A stretch of DNA of 64,000 nt from Sporofaciens musculi. GTDB taxonomy: Bacteria; Bacillota; Clostridia; Lachnospirales; Lachnospiraceae. The translations under genes and the position numbers were made by a program. The stretch is from the NCBI RefSeq assembly GCF_009830285.1, contig NZ_WUQX01000001.1, positions 2,108,501 through 2,172,500 of the forward strand, in the 5' to 3' direction. A model generated the notes under the pieces. It had not been told where the DNA came from and did not search any database. It worked only from the letters and a program-made list of their open reading frames with translations. Below, in pieces: positions 49,900 through 59,188 of the stretch; position 1 is the first letter of the stretch; every line of letters begins with the position of its first letter.

Positions 49900-51213
49900 A
49901 TGCCAGTAGACAAAGTATGTAAAACCATTCATCAGTATAGTAAAGAACCGCTCAAAGAAGCAGATATGCAGAAGCTTTTAGAGATTGCCGAGGATTACAA
50001 AAAGGTGAAAAACTATGTATATTCACGCTTCGGAGGACTCCATAGCCTGTCAAAGCTCTATCCGGGCTACACGGTGCAGAATGAAATGACGGCCAGCGGT
50101 TACCGCGAAACATTAGGGATGCCGTCAGTATACTTCTATCTGGCGATTTTCGATGCGTTGGGCGATATCAAGCTTCAGTGGACCAGAACAAAAACGAAGA
50201 TTTCCAAGCTGATGAATCAGAATGAAAGCTTTACAGAGGAGGATAAGCATTATCTGAGGTTTTTGATTAAGGTGAGCAATGGGTTTGAAGAAGTTCTGAA
50301 CCAGAAACCGGTCGAACTGCCCAGGACACTACAGAAGCAGTATAGTGAATTGGCGGCGAAAGTTGACGCAGAAAGGCTTAACCGTTATCTGTGCAGGCAG
50401 GTGAGAAAGCATCACGTAAAGCTGCATACGGACAGAGCAGACGGCTTCGCTATAGCGGAGAGGGCTTATCGTTATGCAGATCATGGAATCTATATTTCCA
50501 TAAAAGAGAAACGGAAAAGAATCTTTGTACCGCTGACAGACCATAACCAGTATAAAAGTCAGCTCTATATTAAGCTATATCCAAAAGAGAGTTGCATTAA
50601 AATTAAAGTACCGGTGAATGTTGCGGTTCGCGAACATGAGGATTACAGGAACCAGGTAGGAGTGTCGTTAGGGCTTTATACGATGCTGACAACAGATCAA
50701 GGCCATCATTATGGCGATGAGCTGGGAAGGTATCAGATTGAATATGCAGACTGGATTCGTGAGCAGACAAGGATTTATAACCGTAACAAGAATGAGAACT
50801 GTGGAAGGAAGAAGTACTATGGAAAGAAGAAGCGCTTGGAAGAACAACTGCACAGTTACATCAATCAAGAGTTGAACCGTTTCCTAAGAGACGAGAAGCC
50901 GCGGACCGTCTATATTGTAAAGCTGCCGAAGCCCCAGGCAGGCGGCGTGAATAAGAGGATTAATCACTCCATGACGCAATGGCAGAGAGGCTATATCAGG
51001 AAACGCCTGACACAGAAATGTAAGGAGCATGGGGTAGAGCTGGTACAGGTTTTGGGTAAGGAGATCAGTAATGAATGCAGCGGGTGCGGAGCAGCAGGAA
51101 AAAAGAGAGACGGATATTTTATCTGCTCTAATTGCGGCTGTCGCATAGAAGAAAAGACAAATACGGCAAGGAATGTGCTGATGAGGGGAGCGTCGGGAAA
51201 GACGGTGAATTAA
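49900..51213 (+). CDS. TnpB-family protein lacking all RuvC catalytic residues
   Basis: A 437-residue protein. The N-terminal part (about 1-245) fits the TnpB wedge/REC region. RuvC-I is GVSLGLYTML, where S256 replaces the catalytic Asp of GIDLG. RuvC-II is VYIVKLPKPQ, where V340/K341 replace the Glu-Asp. RuvC-III is CGCRIEEKTNTARNVL, where E417 takes the place of the Asp in DRDxNAAxN. The zinc ribbon is complete (C393, C396, C409, C412), and the frame is intact, so selection for binding without cutting is likely. No TnpA is present. Known nuclease-dead TnpB relatives (TldR) are RNA-guided repressors. The start at 49900 has only a weak ribosome site. Confidence 0.85.
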   Translation: MPVDKVCKTIHQYSKEPLKEADMQKLLEIAEDYKKVKNYVYSRFGGLHSLSKLYPGYTVQNEMTASGYRETLGMPSVYFYLAIFDALGDIKLQWTRTKTKISKLMNQNESFTEEDKHYLRFLIKVSNGFEEVLNQKPVELPRTLQKQYSELAAKVDAERLNRYLCRQVRKHHVKLHTDRADGFAIAERAYRYADHGIYISIKEKRKRIFVPLTDHNQYKSQLYIKLYPKESCIKIKVPVNVAVREHEDYRNQVGVSLGLYTMLTTDQGHHYGDELGRYQIEYADWIREQTRIYNRNKNENCGRKKYYGKKKRLEEQLHSYINQELNRFLRDEKPRTVYIVKLPKPQAGGVNKRINHSMTQWQRGYIRKRLTQKCKEHGVELVQVLGKEISNECSGCGAAGKKRDGYFICSNCGCRIEEKTNTARNVLMRGASGKTVN

Positions 51214-51666
51214 GTCATAAGAACATTGATTCAGATAAATGCCGGTGATGAGCCGGAATTTTACCTGTGTGAAGTATGAGGACTGAAGAAAATGTTCCTG
51301 ATATAAAAAAATAATGAACGGCATTAGAAGGCAAAAATATTGCGTATTGGGTATGCCAGGACCTGGGGAACATGGGAGGCTGTGATGTACCTGGGAGCGA
51401 AGCAGAAAGAGAAGCTGCATCGTCTGTTTTAAAGGCAATAAGATTAAGAGGGTATGTAAGCATATCCATTTAGAGAATATTGCAGGAGTGAGCAGATGAC
51501 CAATGTATCTTATTTAAAAAATATGAACAAAGAGTGCAAAACTTTTAAAATATATTAAATGAAGTATATGTGCCTTATTTAATAATATTAATCTGGCACG
51601 AACATTTTAAATAGGATTAATGATATTAGATGATTGAAAGTCAATATAAATTAAGGAGGCAGCAGG
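51214..51666. other. Non-coding region after the TnpB-like gene
   Basis: About 450 bases with no convincing gene. Short frames (for example one reading MYLGAKQKEKLHRLF near 51385-51432) look like decay products. A small stem CCGG-TGATGAG-CCGG lies about 30 bases after the stop, where TnpB guide RNAs normally end. The right part is very AT-rich and must contain the promoter of the glycan cluster, but no clear -35/-10 pair was found. Confidence 0.5.
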
Positions 51667-52687
51667 ATGAGAATTTATAAATTTCCATTTGAAAAAGTAA
51701 AAAAGGACAATGCGAGGATTATTCTATATGGTATGGGAAATGTTGGCAAACAGTATTTAGCACAGTGTATGTCATCACATATTAAGGTATTGTTTGCGGT
51801 AGATGGTCACAATGAACTTTCTTTTGTAAAAATGCACGACGTTCAGGTATACAACCCGAAGAAAATTAGTGAATTAGAAGACCATCAATTTGACTATATA
51901 GTAATTGCAATGGATCACGACGAAAATGCAAAAGACATTAAGGAATTTATCATACAATTGGGAATCCCTGAGGAAAAAATAATTTATTACATAGATTATT
52001 ATGACAGCAGAAAATATTTGCGAGCACCTGAACTTTATCCGTGGCATAATCCTTCTTTTAGTTGGTTTGGCGAGGACTTAATTGTGTCAGGATTGTTTAA
52101 ATGTATGGGGGTAGACAAGCCAACATATCTGGATGTGGGATGTAATCACCCCTATGAGGGAAACAATACAGCCTTGCTGTATCTGACGGGGGCTTCTGGT
52201 GTGAATATAGATGCAAATCCTAACTGTATACAGTTGATGAATATAGAACGGCCGGACGATGTGAATGTATGTGTCGGAGTATGCGGGGGGGGTATCCTGT
52301 GAAAAAGAATTTTATATGTTAGGTGATTATGACGCATTAAATTCCTTTTCTCAAGAGTACATAAAAGACTATGAAAAACGGCATAATGTGGAACATGAGG
52401 GCGCAAAAACGATTAAGGTACAGTGTCTTTTGCTGACAGACATAATTGAGATGTATTGTGGAGGCATATTCCCCGATTATTTTGATTTGGATGTGGAAGG
52501 GCTGGATGACGAGGTGGTGGCAAGTTATGATTTTGCACACAATGGCCCTAAAATTATGTGTGTGGAATCACATAGCGCGTCGGTATGCAGACAGATGCTG
52601 TCTCAAGGATATATACAGTATTTTTCAACCGCTCACAACGTAATATATGTCAAAAAGGATTTAATAGGTGAGGTATTACGAATGTGA
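51667..52687 (+). pseudogene. FkbM-family methyltransferase with N-terminal Rossmann-like module, G8 frameshift
   Basis: Two frames joined. Residues about 17-110 form a Rossmann-like module (ARIILYGMGNVGKQYLAQ... FDYIVIAMDHDENAKD). From about 150 the FkbM methyltransferase begins (YLDVGCNHPYEGNNTALLY... GVNIDANPNC) and continues in the second frame (YFDLDVEGLDDEVVASYDF). The break is at G8 (52285-52292): with seven G's the text is VCGGVSCEKEFYMLG. It would O-methylate a surface sugar. First gene of the glycan cluster after aaggaggcagcagg. Either a sequencing error or a phase-variable poly-G switch. Confidence 0.8.
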
Positions 52688-52710
52688 GATTTTTAATGGG
52701 GGTATACCAT

Positions 52711-53487
52711 ATGAAGGTAGTGATTTTAGCAGGCGGTTTTGGAACAAGAATTAGCGAGGAAAGCTACTTAAAACCCAAACCAATGATTGAAATAGGAGAT
52801 GCACCAATTCTATGGCATATCATGAAGATATTTTCTTTTTATGGATTTCATGATTTCTTGATTTGTGCAGGCTACAAACAACAGATAATTAAGGAATATT
52901 TTGCAAACTATTATTTACATAAAAGTGATGTGACATTTGATTTTGCAAAGGGCGGCAATATGATTGTACATAATAATGCATCCGAGCAATGGAAGGTTAC
53001 GATTGTAGATACCGGATATCATACGATGACAGGAGGACGTATTAAAAGAATAGCAAAATATGTAGAAAATGAAACCTTTTTTCTGACATATGGGGATGGT
53101 GTTGCCGATGTCAATATAAATAAGTTGTTAGAATATCACAATGCACATAAAAAGATTCTTACTGTGACGGCTGTTAATCCCGGCCAGCGTTTTGGCGTAT
53201 TAGGCCTTGACAGAGAAGGGAATGTCAGCCGGTTTCATGAAAAGAGAAGTAAAGATGCGGAGTTAATTAATGGAGGGTTTATGGTAGCAGAACCCCAAAT
53301 ATTTGATTACATAGATGGAGATTCTACTTTTTTAGAAAAAGAGCCGTTGGAAAGGCTGGTCAGGGATAGGGAGGTGGCAGGATTTAGACATGACGGATTT
53401 TGGCAGTGCATGGACACACAGCGGGATAAGGAAAAGTTAGAAATGCTTTGGCAGGACAATCAGGCGCCATGGAAGGTTTGGGAATGA
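52711..53487 (+). CDS. Sugar-1-phosphate cytidylyltransferase (RfbF-like)
   Basis: A 258-residue nucleotidyltransferase: MKVVILAGGFGTRISEESYLKPKPMIEIGD, the pyrophosphorylase signature, then YGDGVADVNI and GGFMVAEPQIFDYI. Closest by eye to glucose-1-phosphate cytidylyltransferase, which makes CDP-glucose; length matches exactly. The start at 52711 is chosen because the family begins MKVVILAGG; the longer frame has no conserved extension. In this cluster it probably activates a sugar or polyol phosphate used by LicD or the glycosyltransferases. Confidence 0.9.
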   Translation: MKVVILAGGFGTRISEESYLKPKPMIEIGDAPILWHIMKIFSFYGFHDFLICAGYKQQIIKEYFANYYLHKSDVTFDFAKGGNMIVHNNASEQWKVTIVDTGYHTMTGGRIKRIAKYVENETFFLTYGDGVADVNINKLLEYHNAHKKILTVTAVNPGQRFGVLGLDREGNVSRFHEKRSKDAELINGGFMVAEPQIFDYIDGDSTFLEKEPLERLVRDREVAGFRHDGFWQCMDTQRDKEKLEMLWQDNQAPWKVWE

Positions 53488-53491
53488 AAAA

Positions 53492-54016
53492 ATGAAGGAC
53501 AATCAAAATATTTTGGAGCAGTTCATGAAGATTGACGGTAGAGAAGGGCTTGAGGAAGAAATATTTATTGCCGTATCAACGATTATACCTATCGTTAATG
53601 TTGATTTGCTGATATTGGACAGTCAAAATCATATTCTTCTTTCATGGAGAGATGATGTGTATTTTGGAAAGGGGTGGCATCTTCCAGGGGGCTGCATCCG
53701 GTATAAGGAAACGATGGCACAGCGTATTCAGAAGACGGCGATGAATGAAATAGGTACAAGGGTTATTGCAGCTTCAGAACCAATAGCTGTTAAGGATGTG
53801 ATTATGGGAAGGGATAACGCTAAGGTAAGAGAACGGGCGCATCATCTTGCAATTCTGTATAAATGTAGGCTGCCTGACCAATTTGTCATAGACAATGATA
53901 AAAAAAGCAAAGGTACACCAGGCTATTTACAGTGGTTTGAAGCAATACCAGAGGATATTCTTCCGATTCACGAGGTTTATCAGGATGTTTTTAAGCGATA
54001 CGGATTAATGCCGTAA
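53492..54016 (+). CDS. NUDIX hydrolase, GDP-mannose mannosyl hydrolase-like
   Basis: A 174-residue NUDIX-fold protein. The box GGCIRYKETMAQRIQKTAMNEIG departs from the canonical REUXEE in the way GDP-mannose mannosyl hydrolases do (there xLTMAELG), so glycosyl transfer to water from an NDP-sugar is more likely than phosphate cleavage. GWHLPGG and a C-terminal PxHEVYQDVF are also seen. It starts 4 bases after the cytidylyltransferase stop. It may control NDP-sugar pools. Confidence 0.82.
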   Translation: MKDNQNILEQFMKIDGREGLEEEIFIAVSTIIPIVNVDLLILDSQNHILLSWRDDVYFGKGWHLPGGCIRYKETMAQRIQKTAMNEIGTRVIAASEPIAVKDVIMGRDNAKVRERAHHLAILYKCRLPDQFVIDNDKKSKGTPGYLQWFEAIPEDILPIHEVYQDVFKRYGLMP

Positions 54017-54037
54017 TATACTTGTGAAGGAGCAAAG

Positions 54038-55486
54038 GTGAAAAGAAGATATAAAATTGATTATAACCAAAAAGTAGACTGCTTTGCGCAGTTGAATCAT
54101 ATTAAGACAGATTTGATATACGGAGACTTATCATTTGTAACCAAACCTTTTATCAGTTATGTGATTCCAGTATATAGAAGGGCAGATTTGCTTGAAAAAA
54201 CTTTGGAGAGCGTATTACAGCAAAAAAAAGTTGATTTTGAGTGGGATATTGTAGTGGTTGATAATGAGTCTGGCGGGGAAAATGATACAGAGAAATTAAT
54301 ACGTAAGCTTAAGAACGCAAGGATTTTATATTATAGAAACCAAGAAAATATAGGTGTGGATGGAAATTATAATCGTTGTATTGAAACGGCGCGGGGAAAA
54401 TGGATTGCAATGCTGCATGGTGATGATTTGATTATGAACGACCATTTATATGAAATGGGAAAGCTGATTCGTTCAAAAGACGTCAGAAAAAAACGATACC
54501 CGCTGGCTTACATTTGTCAGAGATATTTAGAATTTTCGGATGAGGAAGAAGTACAGCTTGACAGAGCGCTTGCAGCACAGACGAACAAAAAGTTGGGCGT
54601 CATATTTCTCAAAGATGGCAAGAGAAAGAAGTTAATGAGAGAAAGCCAGAGGAAAGGAATTTTGACAGGTTTTTTTGGGGCGGTTCCTTCTTTTGGAACA
54701 ATCATGAACAGGAAAATAATGATACAAGAGGGAGGCTTCAACAAGGACCTGGGAATATGCGAGGATATTATTACACCTTATAAGCTGGCCGGAAAATACG
54801 GGGTATATATGGCGCCCAAAATAATGGGATATTACAGATTTCAGAACAATGAATCTATGAAGAAAGCTACGGTTTTAAAAATATACGCTGCAATGGTGGA
54901 TTTTCGGGAATATATGTATAGCAAAAATATATGGGCAGGCATATGGGGAAAAATAGCAAGAGACCTTTTGAATAAAAATCTGCAAAATTATTGTGTTGGT
55001 CTTTCTCGATATAGTGATGAAAAGGTGAAGGAAAGGGAGCTTAATGCCATATATCAGCCTAAGAAGACTAGGGGGCTTAAGCTTTTAGCCTTTCGTGCTG
55101 TAATGGGATGTTTTAACATTGTACATCATTCTGGCGGATATTGCGAGATGATAGAAAATCTTGTGGAAATACAGGAAGAAAATATTAGAAATGCAGTAGA
55201 TAAGGGAGAGAAGATTGTAATATATGGCGCAGGGGGAGTTTCAAAAGTAGTGATTCCATTACTGAAGAGTCGATATAAAAAAATACAAATCATAAGCTGC
55301 GTTGTGAGCAATCCCAAGGATGCCCACGGAAATATAAAGGGAATTCCCATTTGCTGTATAGATGATATAGAGAGTAAGAAGGACAGAATTACTGTTATTA
55401 CGGCTACAGAGATATGGCAGTATCAATCAGAAATGAATGCCGTATTAAAAAGTAAGGGACTGAAATCGGTAATTAATTTACTTTAA
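54038..55486 (+). CDS. Family 2 glycosyltransferase with C-terminal Rossmann-like module
   Basis: A 482-residue protein starting with GTG. The GT-A domain (about 38-260) has ISYVIPVYRRADLLEKTLES, VVVDNESGG, NIGVDGNYNRCIETARGKW and the metal-binding LHGDDL. A helical middle follows, and the last about 93 residues (from GEKIVIYGAGGVSK) are a Rossmann-like module with GxGGxxK, VVSNPKD and VITAT. It transfers a sugar to a growing glycan at the membrane face; donor unknown. Confidence 0.87.
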   Translation: MKRRYKIDYNQKVDCFAQLNHIKTDLIYGDLSFVTKPFISYVIPVYRRADLLEKTLESVLQQKKVDFEWDIVVVDNESGGENDTEKLIRKLKNARILYYRNQENIGVDGNYNRCIETARGKWIAMLHGDDLIMNDHLYEMGKLIRSKDVRKKRYPLAYICQRYLEFSDEEEVQLDRALAAQTNKKLGVIFLKDGKRKKLMRESQRKGILTGFFGAVPSFGTIMNRKIMIQEGGFNKDLGICEDIITPYKLAGKYGVYMAPKIMGYYRFQNNESMKKATVLKIYAAMVDFREYMYSKNIWAGIWGKIARDLLNKNLQNYCVGLSRYSDEKVKERELNAIYQPKKTRGLKLLAFRAVMGCFNIVHHSGGYCEMIENLVEIQEENIRNAVDKGEKIVIYGAGGVSKVVIPLLKSRYKKIQIISCVVSNPKDAHGNIKGIPICCIDDIESKKDRITVITATEIWQYQSEMNAVLKSKGLKSVINLL

Positions 55487-55506
55487 TGATTTGGAGGAGA
55501 AAAAGA

Positions 55507-56901
55507 ATGCGATCATGTAGAAAATGTTTTGAATATGCATATGTGTTTGTCGGTGGGGATGTACGTATGTGTCCCTGGAATGGAATTGTTATAGGAAATC
55601 TCCGTGAGAATACACTGGAAGAGATTTGGAAAAGTCCCCAGGCAGAAGAAATTAGGCAGGCATTTCTAAGGGGAGAATTATTAGGATGCAGCGAGCGATA
55701 TTGTCCGGACTGTATTAATAATAGTACCACTTTGGAAATCGAGCAGGAGGAGCTTAATAAGATGTATGAAGAAATGCCAAATCTTCCGGTTCAGATTAGC
55801 CTGGCATACGATGAAAGGTGTAATCATGCATGTCCGTCCTGCCGTCACGGTATCTTTTCACCTGATAAAGAGTATCTTAATCATCTTGAGGTCATAACAA
55901 AAAATATTGAGCCATATTTAAGTAATGTAAGGGGAATAGCAACGAACGGAATCGGAGAACTTTTTGTTGCTACGGAAATTGTAGATATGCTGTCACGTCT
56001 TAAGCCCAATAATCCCGAATTCTCAATTTTTATTGAAACGAATGGTGTACTGTTTAAAAATAATTGGGATAAGATAAAAAATCTTGCCGGAAAAAACATC
56101 ACTGTTTCTGTCACACCAAATAGCTTCGACAGGGAGACATACAGATACTTGGCAGGGAAGGATGACTTGGAAAAGTTTGAAGAAAGCATGGCGTTTATTA
56201 CCGAACTGAAACACCAGGGTGCGATATCAAGAATACGAATGATTATGGTAATTCAGGACAGTAATTTCAGGCAGATTCCTGAGTTTATTCAAAGATGTAT
56301 TGAGTATGATGCTGATGATATTGTGTTAAGGCCCATCTTCCAATGGTTCGGTATGAATGAGGATGAGGTGTTATATAAAAATGTTCTGAATCCATGTCAT
56401 CCATATTACCAGGAATACCTTGAGATCATCCAGCATCCATTGTGTAAGGATAAAAGAGTATTTAATTGGGGATTTGAAGAAAAGCAGGAGCCAATATCCT
56501 TCCCAACACTTGAGATGAAGCGGCAGGTAGAAGGCGACAAGACGTTTCTTACATACATAGACGGGCTACTTTGCAGGTTAGAGGAGGATATAGCAAAATA
56601 CAAAGATAGAAAGCTTTATCTGTTTGGAGTTGGAAAAATTGGCAAAATCTTGTTAGAAAAGCTTACGTCGGGAGAGAAGGCGGTTCCTATAGCTGGGTTT
56701 GCTGTAAGCTGTAAGGAGGGTACTCCTAATTTTTATATGGGATATCCTGTTATGCAGTTTGATTGTATAGAAGACAGGAAAGAAAGTGTGTTTATACTTG
56801 CGACAACCAATCCAAATTTTGAACATGACATGATGGAGTTATTAAGGAAGGAGGGTGTTAATCAGTATATTTTAATCAATAAAGGTGAAGCGGATGCATA
56901 A
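55507..56901 (+). CDS. Radical SAM enzyme with N-terminal SPASM-like and C-terminal Rossmann-like domains
   Basis: 464 residues. The first 70 carry SPASM-type cysteines (C4, C7, C22, C61, C66, C69) with the usual MCPWNGIVIGNLRENTLEEIW, but placed before the radical SAM core instead of after it. The core has CNHACPSC (C105, C109, C112) and TNGIGELF. From about residue 367 a Rossmann-like module (LYLFGVGKIGKILLEKL... ILATTNPNFEHD) closes the protein. The start at 55507 fits ttggaggagaaaaag. The substrate may be a cluster sugar or a lipid-linked intermediate. It overlaps the LicD gene start by 8 bases. Confidence 0.87.
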   Translation: MRSCRKCFEYAYVFVGGDVRMCPWNGIVIGNLRENTLEEIWKSPQAEEIRQAFLRGELLGCSERYCPDCINNSTTLEIEQEELNKMYEEMPNLPVQISLAYDERCNHACPSCRHGIFSPDKEYLNHLEVITKNIEPYLSNVRGIATNGIGELFVATEIVDMLSRLKPNNPEFSIFIETNGVLFKNNWDKIKNLAGKNITVSVTPNSFDRETYRYLAGKDDLEKFEESMAFITELKHQGAISRIRMIMVIQDSNFRQIPEFIQRCIEYDADDIVLRPIFQWFGMNEDEVLYKNVLNPCHPYYQEYLEIIQHPLCKDKRVFNWGFEEKQEPISFPTLEMKRQVEGDKTFLTYIDGLLCRLEEDIAKYKDRKLYLFGVGKIGKILLEKLTSGEKAVPIAGFAVSCKEGTPNFYMGYPVMQFDCIEDRKESVFILATTNPNFEHDMMELLRKEGVNQYILINKGEADA

Positions 56902-58138
56902 GCGATTGATTATTTTTGGCGCAGGCAGAAACGGGGATGATGCATATCATTTTTTTGGCGGAGAAAATATTTTGTGCTTTGTGGATAATAATGAAAAAAT
57001 GGTTGGCACGAAGCTCCATGACAAGAAGATTATTTCTTTTAACGAATTGAAGGAATTAAAAGAAAAATTAGAAGAGAAATTTGAACAAAGCTATGAAGTA
57101 ATCGTTTCTGTTTCAAAAACAAGATGGGCTACATTGGCGATTGTCAATCAATTACAGGGGATAGGGATTGATGATTATAGCATTTATATGGATGTACGAA
57201 AAAGGTGGAAAACCGGAAGTACATTCATGCAAAGGGACCGCTTCAGATATCCTTATGAACAGGAAACCATACTTGAAATCTATCAGGTGCAGTTTGATTA
57301 TCTGATGCGTCATACAGATGCCGCCCATCTTCTTCCGGCAACCGGCTCTCTTAGAGAAGCCCAATTAAATACGGCGGACAGAGCCAATGAGTTTTTTACA
57401 TGGATACAAGAGTTAGAGATTGCGCCCTTTATGATTGCCGGTACTTTGTTAGGTGCCGTAAGGCACAAAGGCTTTATTCCTTGGGACGACGATTTGGATT
57501 TTGGGCTTATGTACGATGAATACATACGGCTTATACAATACATGGAAGAAAAGGGTAAGATCTTTTATCATCGTGGAAATAATATTTGGGAGACAAAAGA
57601 GGGAAATTGTTCTTGTCCCTTGGAGGTTCAATATGTTGCGGCATACGGACTTGGATATATGCAGATTTATCTGAATACTGGGGCGTCTCATGTGAAGGAG
57701 AATCCGTTTATTATGGATATTTTTCCTGTGTACTATTTTGAGAACGGATATACAAAGGAGAATTATGCAAGAGATTTAAAGAAATGGTATCGCAGGAGGG
57801 AGGAAAATTTCGATGAGGTTGATAAGCTGTATTTAAGGGAAATGACGTCGTCTGGAATTATATGCAATAAAAGCGAACGGGTTGGATTAGGGCATGATCT
57901 GACTAGTTTTTTGAAATCTCAGCATGATATCAATGGAAGAAAATTTGACACAAAGATTTGGAATGCAGAGGTTTTATTTCCTTTACAGAAGCTTTCCTTT
58001 GAAGGTTATGAGTGGTATGCCTCACAATGTACCGAAGCATGGCTAAAGGGGGAAGGGTATGGCGATATCATGAGGCTTCCGTCAAGAGTCGGAGTATATG
58101 TGCATGACAAGGATCGTGTGTTTTGGGACAAATATTAA
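56894..58138 (+). CDS. LicD-family phosphotransferase with N-terminal Rossmann-like module
   Basis: 414 residues. Residues 1-100 form a Rossmann-like module (RLIIFGAGRNGDDAYHF... CFVDNNEKMVG). The LicD domain follows (about 165-340): FMIAGTLLGAVRHKGF then PWDDDLDFGLMYDEY with the metal-binding aspartates D198-D200 and D202. LicD proteins move a phospho-alcohol such as phosphocholine from CDP-activated donors to glycans. A CDP-forming gene is present upstream. ATG 56894 is preferred over GTG 56885 because aaaggtga then acts as the ribosome site. Confidence 0.9.
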   Translation: MHKRLIIFGAGRNGDDAYHFFGGENILCFVDNNEKMVGTKLHDKKIISFNELKELKEKLEEKFEQSYEVIVSVSKTRWATLAIVNQLQGIGIDDYSIYMDVRKRWKTGSTFMQRDRFRYPYEQETILEIYQVQFDYLMRHTDAAHLLPATGSLREAQLNTADRANEFFTWIQELEIAPFMIAGTLLGAVRHKGFIPWDDDLDFGLMYDEYIRLIQYMEEKGKIFYHRGNNIWETKEGNCSCPLEVQYVAAYGLGYMQIYLNTGASHVKENPFIMDIFPVYYFENGYTKENYARDLKKWYRRREENFDEVDKLYLREMTSSGIICNKSERVGLGHDLTSFLKSQHDINGRKFDTKIWNAEVLFPLQKLSFEGYEWYASQCTEAWLKGEGYGDIMRLPSRVGVYVHDKDRVFWDKY

Positions 58139-58153
58139 GAGGAGATTTTATTC

Positions 58154-59188
58154 ATGAACAATATCAGTGTACTGGACTGTACCTTGCGGGATGGCGGTTA
58201 TGTGAATGACTGGCGTTTTGGGGAGAATGTTATAGAGGATATTTTACATAAACTTTGCAGAACCAATGTGGATATTTTGGAGATAGGTTTTTTGAGAAAT
58301 GAGCCTTATAACCCTAATCGAGTTGTATTTCCTTCTATGGAGCAGGTTCAAAAACTCAGCGGTAAACTTAAACGAAAGGGAAGCAGACCCAAACTGGCGG
58401 TTATGGCGGAAATTGCCCATCCGATTCCTCTTGATATGATTGAACCCTCCGAAATGAATGATATTGACATTATCAGGGTGATTGTTTGGAAATCAAAGCA
58501 TATCAACGGAAAGACGGTGGATGCCCTTCAGGACAGTTATGCATATTGCAAAGAAATTGTAAAAAAGGGCTATCAATTATGTATACAGCCAAATCGTACC
58601 GACCAGTATAGTGATACAGAATTTGAAGATATGGTGAAGATGTTTCGTGAATTGTCACCAATGGCAATCTATGTGGTGGATAGCTGGGGGACAATGTATT
58701 CCAATCAAGTACTTCACTATATGGATTTGGCTGACAATATATTGGAAAAAAATATTTCAATCGGATTCCATGGACATAATAATATGATGCAGGTATTTGG
58801 AACAGCAGAGAAAATAGTGGAACGCGGATATGACAGAAACATTATTTTGGATGCAAGCGTATATGGAATTGGCCGTGGAGCGGGGAATTTAAATCTTGAA
58901 TTGATAACGAAATATCTGAATGAAATACATGGCAGTCAGTATCTGATTGATCCAATACTTGAAATTTATGACGACTATTTAAGAGATTTAAGAAAAAAAT
59001 ATGTATGGGGAAGCAGTATGCCCTTTACTGTGTCTGCGGCCTATGGAGCAAATCCCAATTACGCGTCATATTTTGCTCAGGTGCTTTCTGTGGTGCAGAT
59101 GAAGAAAGCCTTCCAGAGTATGACAGAGTATGACAAGGTTCTGTATACATCAGAGCTGGCCCAAAGATATCAGAAGGAGATAGTATGA
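58154..59188 (+). CDS. HMGL-like aldolase domain protein
   Basis: A 344-residue TIM-barrel protein: VLDCTLRDGGYVNDW at the N-terminus (DxTLRDGG with the metal Asp) and SIGFHGHNNMMQ (HxHN metal pair) as in hydroxy-oxovalerate aldolases and isopropylmalate synthases. Carbon-carbon bond formation or cleavage on a keto acid. Related proteins occur in capsule clusters next to split transketolases, as here, and may build a branched or higher-carbon sugar acid. It overlaps the next gene by 4 bases. Confidence 0.85.
   Translation: MNNISVLDCTLRDGGYVNDWRFGENVIEDILHKLCRTNVDILEIGFLRNEPYNPNRVVFPSMEQVQKLSGKLKRKGSRPKLAVMAEIAHPIPLDMIEPSEMNDIDIIRVIVWKSKHINGKTVDALQDSYAYCKEIVKKGYQLCIQPNRTDQYSDTEFEDMVKMFRELSPMAIYVVDSWGTMYSNQVLHYMDLADNILEKNISIGFHGHNNMMQVFGTAEKIVERGYDRNIILDASVYGIGRGAGNLNLELITKYLNEIHGSQYLIDPILEIYDDYLRDLRKKYVWGSSMPFTVSAAYGANPNYASYFAQVLSVVQMKKAFQSMTEYDKVLYTSELAQRYQKEIV

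Noticed and set aside
49900..51213. An active IS605-type transposon
   Set aside because: No TnpA gene is in the window and all TnpB catalytic positions are substituted.
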